DNA of 64,000 nt from Helicobacter sp. MIT 21-1697. GTDB taxonomy: Bacteria; Campylobacterota; Campylobacteria; Campylobacterales; Helicobacteraceae. The DNA lies in NCBI RefSeq assembly GCF_026241255.1, contig NZ_JAPHNC010000005.1, positions 97,780 to 161,779 of the forward strand, given 5' to 3'. This document shows positions 39,509 through 47,647 of the stretch, piece by piece (within the stretch, counting starts at the first letter, position 1; each line of letters begins with the position of its first letter). The notes under the pieces were generated by a model. That model had not been told where the DNA came from. It saw nothing but the letters and a program-made list of their open reading frames with translations, and did no database searches. Made by a program: the position numbers and the translations under genes.

Positions 39509-40522
39509 CTAGCAGATTCTAGGGAGCAATTCGCCTTGTGGATATTCCACATATCGTTTTCCGCCCCACGCATTACACAAAATAACGTGTGCTTGATTTA
39601 TATCTTGCACTTTACGCGATATATGCCCAATGATGCAAGCATTCGCGCCAAGCGGGTGGGATTTGAGCAATGCTAATATCTTTTTACTCTCTTTAGGTGG
39701 CACAGCCATTACGCATACTCCCTCATTTGCCAAGCTTAGTGCCTCAAGCCCTAAAATCTCACATACACCCTGAACTTGTGGTAATACAGGAATACTCTCC
39801 TCTGCAAGCATTATTTCCACACTTGCTGCCCTACTCCATTCATTGAGCACTGCAGCTAATCCTCCCCTTGTCGCATCACGCATTGTGTGTATGTGTATAT
39901 GGCAATCTCGCACAGATTCTATCATTGGATACAATTGTGCGCAATCACTTTGTAAATCACTTTGCAATGCAATCTCATTTCTTGCGCAAAATATCACAGC
40001 TCCGTGCGTCCCAATAGGCGCACTGACAATAATCTCATCGCCCTCTTGCAAATTACTCACACGCCAATTTGCATACAACTCTCCTATGGCTGTTGTATTA
40101 ATGTAGATTCTATCCGCTGCACCTTTTGGCACAACCTTTGTATCTCCAGAGAGAATCTTTAAACTCGTCTTTTGAGCCTCTGCCTTGATAGAATACAAGA
40201 TTTGCTCCAACTCTGCCCTTTTCATACCCTCTTCTAAAATCAGCCCAAGCGAGAGATAGCGCGGTTTTGCGCCACGCATTGCTACATCATTACTTGAGCC
40301 ACACACACAAAGTTTGCCAATATCGCCTCCGGGGAAAAATATCGGGCTTACTACATAGCTATCTGTGCTTAGGGCTATTTTTCCTTTGCTCTCACACACT
40401 CCAGCGTCTTCGCCACCATCTACAATAATCTCGCCTAAAATCTTATACATAACCTCTTCAATGAGTGTGTTAGATTCTATCCCTCCACTACCCTGTGAGA
40501 GAGTAATATATTGCTCTTTCAT
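39509..40522 (-). CDS. hypE: Hydrogenase maturation protein HypE
   Basis: 337 residues. The C-terminal PRIC carries the Cys that HypF carbamoylates and HypE dehydrates to thiocyanate, the source of the active-site CN ligands. It has the PurM-like ATP-binding fold with LSTDSYVVSPIFFPGGDIGKL and MRDATRGGLAAVLNEWS. It follows the helicase gene by 21 bases, last of the hyp cluster. Confidence 0.95.
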   Translation of the reverse strand: MKEQYITLSQGSGGIESNTLIEEVMYKILGEIIVDGGEDAGVCESKGKIALSTDSYVVSPIFFPGGDIGKLCVCGSSNDVAMRGAKPRYLSLGLILEEGMKRAELEQILYSIKAEAQKTSLKILSGDTKVVPKGAADRIYINTTAIGELYANWRVSNLQEGDEIIVSAPIGTHGAVIFCARNEIALQSDLQSDCAQLYPMIESVRDCHIHIHTMRDATRGGLAAVLNEWSRAASVEIMLAEESIPVLPQVQGVCEILGLEALSLANEGVCVMAVPPKESKKILALLKSHPLGANACIIGHISRKVQDINQAHVILCNAWGGKRYVEYPQGELLPRIC

Positions 40523-40543
40523 TGTTACTCCTTTTTTTAGATT

Positions 40544-42220
40544 CTAAAAATTGTTGATTTTTTGAGCACTTTGTAAAAGTGAGCAAATCAGCTGCCCCCT
40601 CTGCCTACTCCAAAAAGCATAATCACACACAATAAAAAGTCGTTTTTTCGTGCGTGAAATCGCCACATTGAGCGCATAAAGCGCGTGAGTTTGACGCGAA
40701 TCTGTGAGATGATAATGCAAACTCACAGGAGAGAAAATGACATTATCAAATTCCTGCCCTTGCGCGCTATGGATAGTGAAGATTCTCTCTCTTGACATTT
40801 GACGCGTAAGCCGCTGCCTTTGCTTAACAAAAGGTGTAATCACTGCATAATCTGCACCCTTTAGCTTCGCACAGAGCTGCTCACACGCGCGCGCTTCATT
40901 CTCGCTCAAATGCTTATCCTGCTCACTTTTACTCCCACTATCAAGCACGAGAATCTCCATTTGCTCATCATTACCCTTTAAGCCTATATGATAAATATAT
41001 TCATCAAGAATATGCGCAAGATTGTCGCCATAACGATGTGTTCTGCTTAGCTTACTCATACGCATAAAAGTAAATGTTGGTATATCGCAGGTTTGCTGAT
41101 ATGCTTTGATAGTCTCCTTTATAGGTGTGCCTAGAGATTCTATAAAAAGTGCAGAGAGATTCCATAAATACGCATTCTCATTTTCTGCCTTGTTCAGCTC
41201 ACGAGGAGGCATTTCACACACAGGAGAGAGTTGTTTATGGTCGCCAAAAAAAGAAAGAGGTGTGCCATCAATACACAATGCACAGGTTTTAATCAGCGGT
41301 GCATAGGCGCATTCATCTAAAAAAATATGATGAAATTTAAGCTCCAAACTTTCATATCGTTTAATGAATCCATCAAGCGTTACTCCCACCACAAAAGCAT
41401 TTTTAAGGCGAGTTTTGAGCGTATCTTGGAAATTAAACAAAGTTGTTGCATTTTTTTGCTGCAATATACTCGGATCGCAAGTTTGCGAAAACTCATTCAT
41501 ATAACGCAATGTAGGTGTGCCCAATCGCAAAATATTCTTACGCTCCAATCCTAGTGTATCAAATTGTTGAATAAGTGTGCGCAAAACCTGCTCTAGCGCA
41601 TTATTTGTAGTGGCGACAACGGCTACTCTTTTGCCTTGTTTGATATAATACAAAAGTGCCTCAAAAAGCACCGCTTGAGTTTTGCCTGTGCCCGGCGGTC
41701 CCCACACATAGCTTAGAGGACTTGTGAGCACCATAGACAAAGCTTGATTTTGCTCATTGCTTAAACGCGTAATATGTGGCACTTCGTTGAATGCAATAGA
41801 TTTTGGCAGGGCAACCTTGTGTCCGTATTTACTAAAAAAATCCTCTACATTTTTGACTAAAAACTTCAAATCACTCAAAAGTGAAAATGTAATGTTTTCC
41901 TTTTGTGCCTTTGTAAAAACTACCACAATATGAGGCGATAAAGCGAGATGGAGCACCTTTTGTTTATCATCATAAAAACGAGATTCTATCTCCTCTCCTT
42001 CGGCAATGCTATAAAACTCCTCTCCTACACGCAAAAGCAAAGCACCACCAAGCTTTAAATCCATATCTACTACATTGCCTTTAAGCCAGAGTGTTAATTC
42101 ATCATTGCCCAATTCATAACGCGCAATAGCAATTTCACTTAAACCCAAATCATTATTATCCAAATACTCATAATACCGCTGTGCAGATTCTATAAGGATT
42201 TCTTGCAAAGATGTATTCAT
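40544..42220 (-). CDS. Superfamily 1 (UPF1/Dna2-like) helicase
   Basis: 558 residues. Walker A WGPPGTGKTQAVLFEALLYY near 175, motif II FLDECAYAP, motif III GDHKQLSP, and motifs V-VI HSAQGQEFDNVIFSPVS and NVAISRTKKRLFIVCD are all present. Residues 1-150 are unique and may recognise nucleic acid or a partner. SF1B helicases of this kind act on DNA or RNA; the substrate cannot be deduced. It lies between hypD and hypE, three bases after hypD, which suggests cotranscription but not a hydrogenase role. It could be a recent insertion in the operon. Confidence 0.8.
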   Translation of the reverse strand: MNTSLQEILIESAQRYYEYLDNNDLGLSEIAIARYELGNDELTLWLKGNVVDMDLKLGGALLLRVGEEFYSIAEGEEIESRFYDDKQKVLHLALSPHIVVVFTKAQKENITFSLLSDLKFLVKNVEDFFSKYGHKVALPKSIAFNEVPHITRLSNEQNQALSMVLTSPLSYVWGPPGTGKTQAVLFEALLYYIKQGKRVAVVATTNNALEQVLRTLIQQFDTLGLERKNILRLGTPTLRYMNEFSQTCDPSILQQKNATTLFNFQDTLKTRLKNAFVVGVTLDGFIKRYESLELKFHHIFLDECAYAPLIKTCALCIDGTPLSFFGDHKQLSPVCEMPPRELNKAENENAYLWNLSALFIESLGTPIKETIKAYQQTCDIPTFTFMRMSKLSRTHRYGDNLAHILDEYIYHIGLKGNDEQMEILVLDSGSKSEQDKHLSENEARACEQLCAKLKGADYAVITPFVKQRQRLTRQMSRERIFTIHSAQGQEFDNVIFSPVSLHYHLTDSRQTHALYALNVAISRTKKRLFIVCDYAFWSRQRGQLICSLLQSAQKINNF

Positions 42221-42223
42221 TGG

Positions 42224-43363
42224 CTACATCACGCCACCATATTTATAATACGCTGCACACGCCCCCTCACTGCTAACCATACAGCTTCCAAGCGGATTGC
42301 TTGGTGTGCAAGCTTTGCCAAATACCTTACAATCAAGTGGTTTTGCCACACCTCGCAAAATATCCCCACAACGACACGCCTTATTATCCGGGGTTGATTC
42401 TTTACATAAGATGCTATCAAAAATCTTTTCAGCGTCTAAAAACGCATATTCCTCTTTAAGTTCTAATGCAGAATGCGCTATGCACCCAAGCCCTCTCCAT
42501 TCAAAACTTTGCCTTGTTTGAAAATACTTCTCCATCATTGCTTGAGCCTTGAGATTACCCTCCATTGTAACTACGCGTTTATATTGAATCTCAAGTTCAA
42601 CTCTATTTTCTACTTTTTGCTTTACAAGACGATAAATGCTTTCCATCATATCCACAGGCTCAAATCCGCTTACTACAATAGGCAGATTAAAGGAGTGCAA
42701 AATATCTGTATAAATCTTTGCCCCACTTATCACGCTTACATGAGAGGGAGCAATCAACGCATTGACACGACATTCCTTAGAATCCAAAATCGCCTTTACA
42801 GGTGGAGGCACAAGCACGTGATTAATATGAAAGAACACATTAGTAAGCTTTGATTCTAGCACTCTTTCTATCAAAGCAGCACTCATAGGCGTAGTTGTCT
42901 CAAAACCAATAGCAAAAAACACTACGCGCTTATGTGGATTAGCCTTTGCAATTTCTAGCACTTCAAAAGGTGAATACAAAAAACGTACATCAGCTCCCTT
43001 AGCCCTTGCATCTGCTAGAGAGCCATTGCTGCCGGGAATCTTTATCATATCCCCAAGAGTGAGTAAAATCACATCTTGCTGCATGGCAATTTCATAGGCT
43101 TGATTAATGCGATTTTTAGGCATTACGCACACAGGGCAGCCCGGTCCGTGTATAAACTCAATGTTTTTAGGGAGTAAATGATGCAATCCATAGCGCATAA
43201 TCGTATGCGTATGCCCCCCACATACTTCCATAATGTAAAGTGGCTCACGAAGCGAATGTGCGAGATTCCCAATGCACTTGGCATAAGCGAGAATCACATC
43301 TTTATCGCGGAAATTTTCAATAAGATTAAATGATTCTATATGAGATTTTTGGCGTTTAAGCAT
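42224..43363 (-). CDS. hypD: Hydrogenase maturation protein HypD (internal start of the continuous frame)
   Basis: 379 residues from the ATG at 43363, the family length. HypD scaffolds the Fe(CN)2CO group with HypC. Landmarks are CGGHTHTIMRYG, the redox motif HGPGCPVCVMP, and four 4Fe-4S cluster cysteines in the C-terminal part (GCIAHS, CRCGDILRG, CKVFGKACTPSNPLGSCMVSSEG). The G13 tract ends nine bases before this ATG, at Shine-Dalgarno distance, and no other ribosome site is visible. In the register seen, the upstream GT25 frame also reads straight through the tract into HypD, so HypD can be made alone or as the C-terminal half of a fusion. Confidence 0.9.
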   Translation of the reverse strand: MLKRQKSHIESFNLIENFRDKDVILAYAKCIGNLAHSLREPLYIMEVCGGHTHTIMRYGLHHLLPKNIEFIHGPGCPVCVMPKNRINQAYEIAMQQDVILLTLGDMIKIPGSNGSLADARAKGADVRFLYSPFEVLEIAKANPHKRVVFFAIGFETTTPMSAALIERVLESKLTNVFFHINHVLVPPPVKAILDSKECRVNALIAPSHVSVISGAKIYTDILHSFNLPIVVSGFEPVDMMESIYRLVKQKVENRVELEIQYKRVVTMEGNLKAQAMMEKYFQTRQSFEWRGLGCIAHSALELKEEYAFLDAEKIFDSILCKESTPDNKACRCGDILRGVAKPLDCKVFGKACTPSNPLGSCMVSSEGACAAYYKYGGVM

Positions 43364-44134
43364 ATAGTTATACCCCCCCCCCCCCGTAATAGATTCTAAA
43401 GCCTCTTTTGGCATAAGCAGACTTTTTTTATTAAAACTCAAAAACATCAATCGCTTGAATTGAAAATATAATCTTGTGCATTCCCTTATAATTTTTAAAG
43501 GCAATGGTGGCTTAGCCCATCGTCCTGCGATTGTAGTCTCTATCTCCATTTCTTCTAACACAGGTTTTATACAAACAGAAGGAATATGATGAATATAAAA
43601 CATACCCATATAGTCATCTACTGGGCGATACCAAGTTTGAGCAGAATGCAAAAACGCTTGCGCACCCATAGGTGTAAGATAATACCCCTGTGTTCCCGTT
43701 ATTGTCTCAAAAGTTACATAAAAACCTTCAGGCAATACAAAAGTTTTGACTTGCTCCTCTAAAAACATTAATCGCACATATACATATTCACTCTGACTTA
43801 TATGCGTAAGCTGCTCCCAAAAATGCTCTAAAATCACCATATCATCTTCTAAAATTACTATGGGTTCATTGAGCTGCACACATTTTTGCCACAAGCTATA
43901 ATGACTTGCAAAACACGCCCTCTCTCCATCACTCATCTCTTTTCCACGAAAACCAATACTTGCCCTTTTAGAATATTGGCTAAAGGCAAGGTGCTCTCCA
44001 TTTTGTGCGTCAATAGCGTCAAAAAATATAATCTCAAACTGCTCTTTTTGCTGCTCACTCATTTTTTCAAACTGCTTTTGCATAAGAGCTTTACGCTCAC
44101 TTGCACGCTTAAGATTCACAATAAAAATTTTCAT
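42224..44134 (-). CDS. GT25-family glycosyltransferase reading in frame into HypD (636-residue continuous ORF)
   Basis: Residues 1-257 are a family 25 (LPS biosynthesis) glycosyltransferase: MKIFIVNLKRASERKALM, DAIDAQNG, GERACFASHYSLWQKC, VILEDDMV (acidic metal-site motif) and ITGTQGYYLTPMGAQAFL. The domain is complete for this family. It ends at ITGGGG encoded by the G13 tract, then YNY, then the HypD Met. The ATG at 44134 overlaps the hypC stop, so the gene is embedded in the hyp operon. With 12 G the GT25 frame would stop 28 bases inside hypD; with 14 G it would stop four bases before the hypD ATG. Only 13 (or 10, 16) makes the fusion. The sugar and acceptor are unknown; LOS/LPS is inferred from the family. 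Confidence 0.85.
   Translation of the reverse strand: MKIFIVNLKRASERKALMQKQFEKMSEQQKEQFEIIFFDAIDAQNGEHLAFSQYSKRASIGFRGKEMSDGERACFASHYSLWQKCVQLNEPIVILEDDMVILEHFWEQLTHISQSEYVYVRLMFLEEQVKTFVLPEGFYVTFETITGTQGYYLTPMGAQAFLHSAQTWYRPVDDYMGMFYIHHIPSVCIKPVLEEMEIETTIAGRWAKPPLPLKIIRECTRLYFQFKRLMFLSFNKKSLLMPKEALESITGGGGYNYMLKRQKSHIESFNLIENFRDKDVILAYAKCIGNLAHSLREPLYIMEVCGGHTHTIMRYGLHHLLPKNIEFIHGPGCPVCVMPKNRINQAYEIAMQQDVILLTLGDMIKIPGSNGSLADARAKGADVRFLYSPFEVLEIAKANPHKRVVFFAIGFETTTPMSAALIERVLESKLTNVFFHINHVLVPPPVKAILDSKECRVNALIAPSHVSVISGAKIYTDILHSFNLPIVVSGFEPVDMMESIYRLVKQKVENRVELEIQYKRVVTMEGNLKAQAMMEKYFQTRQSFEWRGLGCIAHSALELKEEYAFLDAEKIFDSILCKESTPDNKACRCGDILRGVAKPLDCKVFGKACTPSNPLGSCMVSSEGACAAYYKYGGVM
43373..43385 (-). 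repeat. Poly-G (13) tract at the GT25/hypD junction
   Basis: Thirteen C on the plus strand, read as G on the coding strand. It is the longest homopolymer in the window and, unlike ordinary contingency tracts, does not interrupt a domain. It lies exactly between two complete domains and just upstream of the hypD start, so length changes alter whether GT25 and HypD are fused, overlapping or separated. Confidence 0.93.
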
Positions 44135-44391
44135 CTATTTGCCTCTATGCGCTCATTTTCTTCTTCTTGCATAGCTTGGAGCATTTGTTCATAGAGCCTT
44201 AAGCTCTCTCTCGCACTCTGCTCATCAATCTTACTCATCACATAACCAATATGTAACAACACCCAATCACCTACGCTCACAGATTCTCCAAGCAAATCCA
44301 AACTTGCCTCACGACTTACACCTAGCGTATCTACGACTGCCATATTATTATCTTTTAACTCTGTAACTTTAGAGGGGATAGCTAGACACAT
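44131..44391 (-). CDS. hypC: Hydrogenase maturation chaperone HypC
   Basis: 86 residues starting MCLAIPSKV, where Cys2 is the iron-binding residue of HypC/HupF proteins. The remaining core reads VDTLGVSREASLDLLGESVSVGDWVLLHIGYVMSKIDE. It binds HypD and the hydrogenase large-subunit precursor. It overlaps GT25 by four bases and follows hypB by ten. The C-terminal 20 residues are Glu-rich and longer than needed. Confidence 0.95.
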   Translation of the reverse strand: MCLAIPSKVTELKDNNMAVVDTLGVSREASLDLLGESVSVGDWVLLHIGYVMSKIDEQSARESLRLYEQMLQAMQEEENERIEANR

Positions 44392-44401
44392 TTTTAACTC
44401 C

Positions 44402-45130
44402 TTAGAATTGATGTTGTGATTGATAATTTTGTGCGCGTTTTTGCACTATAAAATCCCGCACTTTTGCGATACTCTCAATCTCTTGAGCGCTTGTCAAAAA
44501 AAGTGGCACATCTGCTTTAAGCTGGGCTAAATCATCTTTTACTCGCTCTAAATGAAAGCTAAAATACTCCATCATATCTGCTTTGCTCACAATCACCGCG
44601 TCCGCACACATAAACATTGTGGGGTATTTAAGAATCTTATCATCGCCCTCTGGGCTTGAGAGCAGCACGATATTAAGATGTGCCCCGACATCATAACTTG
44701 CAGGACACACGAGATTGCCTACATTTTCAATAAACAAATAATCCATTGTGGAAACATCACATTGCTTTTGGAGCTCATAAAGAGCAGATTCTATCATTGC
44801 CGCTTCTAAATGACACGCCTCTCCTGTGGTAATCTGATACGCACTCACGCCCTTTTCTTGCAATCTTTGCGCATCACGATTTGTTTGTAAATCTCCCTCA
44901 AGTACACAGAATCTAAAGTCCTTAAAGCGACTCAAAGATTCTAAAAGTGTCGTTTTACCGCTGCCGGGCGAACTCATAAGATTGATAACATACACTCCTA
45001 ATTGTTTATATTTTTCGCGCAACTCCTGTGCTTTGAGGTCATTTTGTGAAAGAATCTTGCTGACTATTTGAATGGATTTTTTATTGAGGTTTGGATTATT
45101 TTCTAATCGCTCATTGCGGCTTAGATTCAT
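44402..45130 (-). CDS. hypB: Hydrogenase/urease nickel GTPase HypB
   Basis: 242 residues. The P-loop is MSSPGSGKTTLLE, followed by FCVLEGDLQTNRDAQRL and the C-terminal SKADMMEYF (NKxD-like) motif. It lacks the His-rich N-terminal nickel-storage stretch of some HypB proteins, as in H. pylori. It inserts nickel into hydrogenase with HypA; no hypA is in the window. It overlaps the end of hypF by 20 bases. Confidence 0.95.
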   Translation of the reverse strand: MNLSRNERLENNPNLNKKSIQIVSKILSQNDLKAQELREKYKQLGVYVINLMSSPGSGKTTLLESLSRFKDFRFCVLEGDLQTNRDAQRLQEKGVSAYQITTGEACHLEAAMIESALYELQKQCDVSTMDYLFIENVGNLVCPASYDVGAHLNIVLLSSPEGDDKILKYPTMFMCADAVIVSKADMMEYFSFHLERVKDDLAQLKADVPLFLTSAQEIESIAKVRDFIVQKRAQNYQSQHQF

Positions 45131-47528
45131 TATTGTCTCCTTGTTTTTCTTGCATTAATGCACAAAAGAGGGCTTGTCCAAAGCTGATACTCGCGTCATT
45201 ACACGGAATCTTTTCGTGCATAAAAAACGAAATATGGTTGTTTGTAAATAAAGTGTGGATTCTATCACAAAGAAACTTATTTTGAAACACACCACCGCTC
45301 AAATATACTTTTAAAGGCTCTTTTTTTTGTTGCTGATATTTTTGCACAAGGCAGAGTGCAATGTGGGCAAGTGTGTGCAAAAAGCGATGAGCTGCCCTAT
45401 CAACGCCGTGTGTGTTTTTTTCATCAATCACGCCTTGAATAATGCCCCTAAGGCTAATAATATCCTGATTTATATGAAATTCATAAGGCTCTACTTCGCT
45501 TTCATATTTTACATAATCGCGCAATGCACAAGATTCTATCATTGCCCCACTTTGCCCCTCATAACTCTGCACCTCTAAAAGCCCAAGCAAATAAGCCACC
45601 GCATCAAAAATTCTGCCCACCGAACTTGTAAGCGGATAAATCCCGCTTTTAAAACCACTTTGCAAAAGTGTTAATTCTGTGGGAGCAAAATGCACTTTTT
45701 CTTGCACATTTGCCACATCATAGTGCCAGAGGAGACTTAAGGCGCATTTACCAATCTCTTTTATCGCACTCTCACCACCCAAAAGTGTAAATTCCTCAAA
45801 ATGGCAGATTCTGCGCATTGTGCAAAAATTATTTTGTGAATACGCTTCATACATAAAACATTCTCCACCCCAAATATGCCCATCTTCACCTAGCCCTGTG
45901 CCGTCCCATATAATGCCAATCCCATTTTCCTCCAAACCACTAGATTCTGCCAAAAGTGCATAAAAATGAGCTTTATGGTGAGAGAGAGGATATTTTTGCA
46001 CATTCTCAATCTCTGCGGCAAAATGCGTAGAAGCATAGTTTGGGTGCAAATCACAACCTAGTGCTCGTATGGGCTGTGCGTAGAGATGAGTAAAAAAATC
46101 ATAATGTGCTTTATAACGCAAAAGCGAATCTACATTATGTAAATCCCCAATATATGGGCTTATCACAGCTTGATAATGGGTATTTGCTCCTTTATGTATA
46201 AAGCTAAGAGTGGCTTTTTGTTGCGCACCCACGCCCATAATAATGCTTTGAGCATCTTTTTGTGTAGATTCTTGCATAGAATCGTGTATGGGCAATTTAA
46301 AGTCTAAAAATGCAGGTGCATAGCCTCTTGCTAAACGCAAAGGGCGTATTTTTCCCGCCATACAACGCACTATGCTATCATCAATGGGATTAGAAATGCT
46401 GCGATTATAATCTAGTATAACATCATACACTGCATTTTCCCCACCGAGCTTTTGCTGGAGTGCATCTAAATCAGCGATAATTGGCTCACCGCTCACATTA
46501 GCGCTTGTAAAAATAAGAGGTGTGTCAAGGAATGTAAAAAGTAGGTGCATAATGCCATTATAGGGTAAAATCGCCCCCACACTCTGAATCTGTGGCGCAA
46601 TAAGCTCAAGACATTCCTCATTGATAATGCCTGCTCTTTGATAATCTCGCTCTAAAAGCACTATGGGTGCTTGAGGGGATAATAATGCCCTTGTTTCTTG
46701 CTCATTTATAGAAGCAATAGAGCTTATATCTTGGAGATTCTTAAACATCACCGCAAAAGGCTTGTGTGAGCGATTTTTTCGTTCCCTTAATGTTTTGATT
46801 GCTTGGGCATTAGTTGCGCTTACCACTAAGTTAAATCCTCCCACACCTTTTATGGCAACAATCTTACCTGCTTTGATTTTTTGTGCTACAAGCTCTAAAA
46901 GCTTTATGTCATCTTGAGATTGCCTAAAAGAATGTATCGTGCCATATTCATCAATCACACGCATTTGTATAGCACATTGATGACACGAATTAGGTTGAGC
47001 GTGGAATCGCCTACTCAAAGGATTATCATACTCGCCTTGACACTGCTCACACAAAGCAAAATCGCGCATAGAAGTGTGGATTCTATCATAAGGCAGAGTA
47101 TGGATAATAGAATATCGTGCTCCACATTCTGTGCAGGTAGTAAAAGCATAATTAAAAAATCGCCCTCTGTCTTTCATATCTGCTAAACACTGCTCACATA
47201 TGCGCGTATCAAGCGGCAAAAGTGTTGGCAAAAGTGAGCAATCATTTTGAGATTCTCTAATTTCAAAGCAATCGCCTAAAATATGTGGAGTGCTTATAAG
47301 CGTGATAGAATGCTGGGTGAGGCGCGCATTTGGGGGAGGAGAGGCAAGAATATGATTGATAAATTCATCAAGTATTGTGCGTGAGGGCACTTCAACGCAG
47401 ATGAAAAGGCTGGTATAGCGATTTTGCACATAGCCTCTTAAACCCATTTTATGAGCGAGATGATACACAAATGGACGAAACCCCACTCCTTGTATAATGC
47501 CAAAAAGTTCAATATGATAAATTTTCAT
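45111..47528 (-). CDS. hypF: Carbamoyltransferase HypF
   Basis: About 805 residues from the ATG at 47528 (MKIYHIELFGIIQGVGFRPFVYHLA), chosen because the acylphosphatase domain begins there; an ATG four codons earlier exists. The order is acylphosphatase domain (1-90), two zinc-finger pairs (CEQCLADM ... CTEC and CEQC ... CHQC), a YrdC-like domain (about 190-375) and a Kae1-like ATPase domain with GIIWDGTGLGEDGHIWGGE. It uses carbamoyl phosphate to make the CN ligand on HypE. First gene of the hyp cluster, divergent from pgk. Confidence 0.95.
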   Translation of the reverse strand: MKIYHIELFGIIQGVGFRPFVYHLAHKMGLRGYVQNRYTSLFICVEVPSRTILDEFINHILASPPPNARLTQHSITLISTPHILGDCFEIRESQNDCSLLPTLLPLDTRICEQCLADMKDRGRFFNYAFTTCTECGARYSIIHTLPYDRIHTSMRDFALCEQCQGEYDNPLSRRFHAQPNSCHQCAIQMRVIDEYGTIHSFRQSQDDIKLLELVAQKIKAGKIVAIKGVGGFNLVVSATNAQAIKTLRERKNRSHKPFAVMFKNLQDISSIASINEQETRALLSPQAPIVLLERDYQRAGIINEECLELIAPQIQSVGAILPYNGIMHLLFTFLDTPLIFTSANVSGEPIIADLDALQQKLGGENAVYDVILDYNRSISNPIDDSIVRCMAGKIRPLRLARGYAPAFLDFKLPIHDSMQESTQKDAQSIIMGVGAQQKATLSFIHKGANTHYQAVISPYIGDLHNVDSLLRYKAHYDFFTHLYAQPIRALGCDLHPNYASTHFAAEIENVQKYPLSHHKAHFYALLAESSGLEENGIGIIWDGTGLGEDGHIWGGECFMYEAYSQNNFCTMRRICHFEEFTLLGGESAIKEIGKCALSLLWHYDVANVQEKVHFAPTELTLLQSGFKSGIYPLTSSVGRIFDAVAYLLGLLEVQSYEGQSGAMIESCALRDYVKYESEVEPYEFHINQDIISLRGIIQGVIDEKNTHGVDRAAHRFLHTLAHIALCLVQKYQQQKKEPLKVYLSGGVFQNKFLCDRIHTLFTNNHISFFMHEKIPCNDASISFGQALFCALMQEKQGDNNESKPQ

Positions 47529-47600
47529 CGTTTCTCTCATTTTTAAAGTATATCATTGTTTATTAAGGATAACAAAGCACTCATAACGCATATATAAAAA

Positions 47601-47611
47601 TATGATAAAAT
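47601..47611 (+). promoter_or_regulatory. Extended -10 box upstream of pgk
   Basis: TATGATAAAAT, 37 bases before the pgk ATG in the hypF-pgk divergent gap. It is identical to the box before panD. No -35 match was recognised. Confidence 0.5.
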
Positions 47612-47647
47612 ACTGCATTTATTTTTATAGAATATAAGGAGCAAGGA

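Noticed and set aside
42224..44134. Treating the 636-residue ORF as one ancestral fusion protein
   Set aside because: The junction is a G13 tract and both domains are complete with their own family lengths; the fusion is more likely register-dependent than ancestral.
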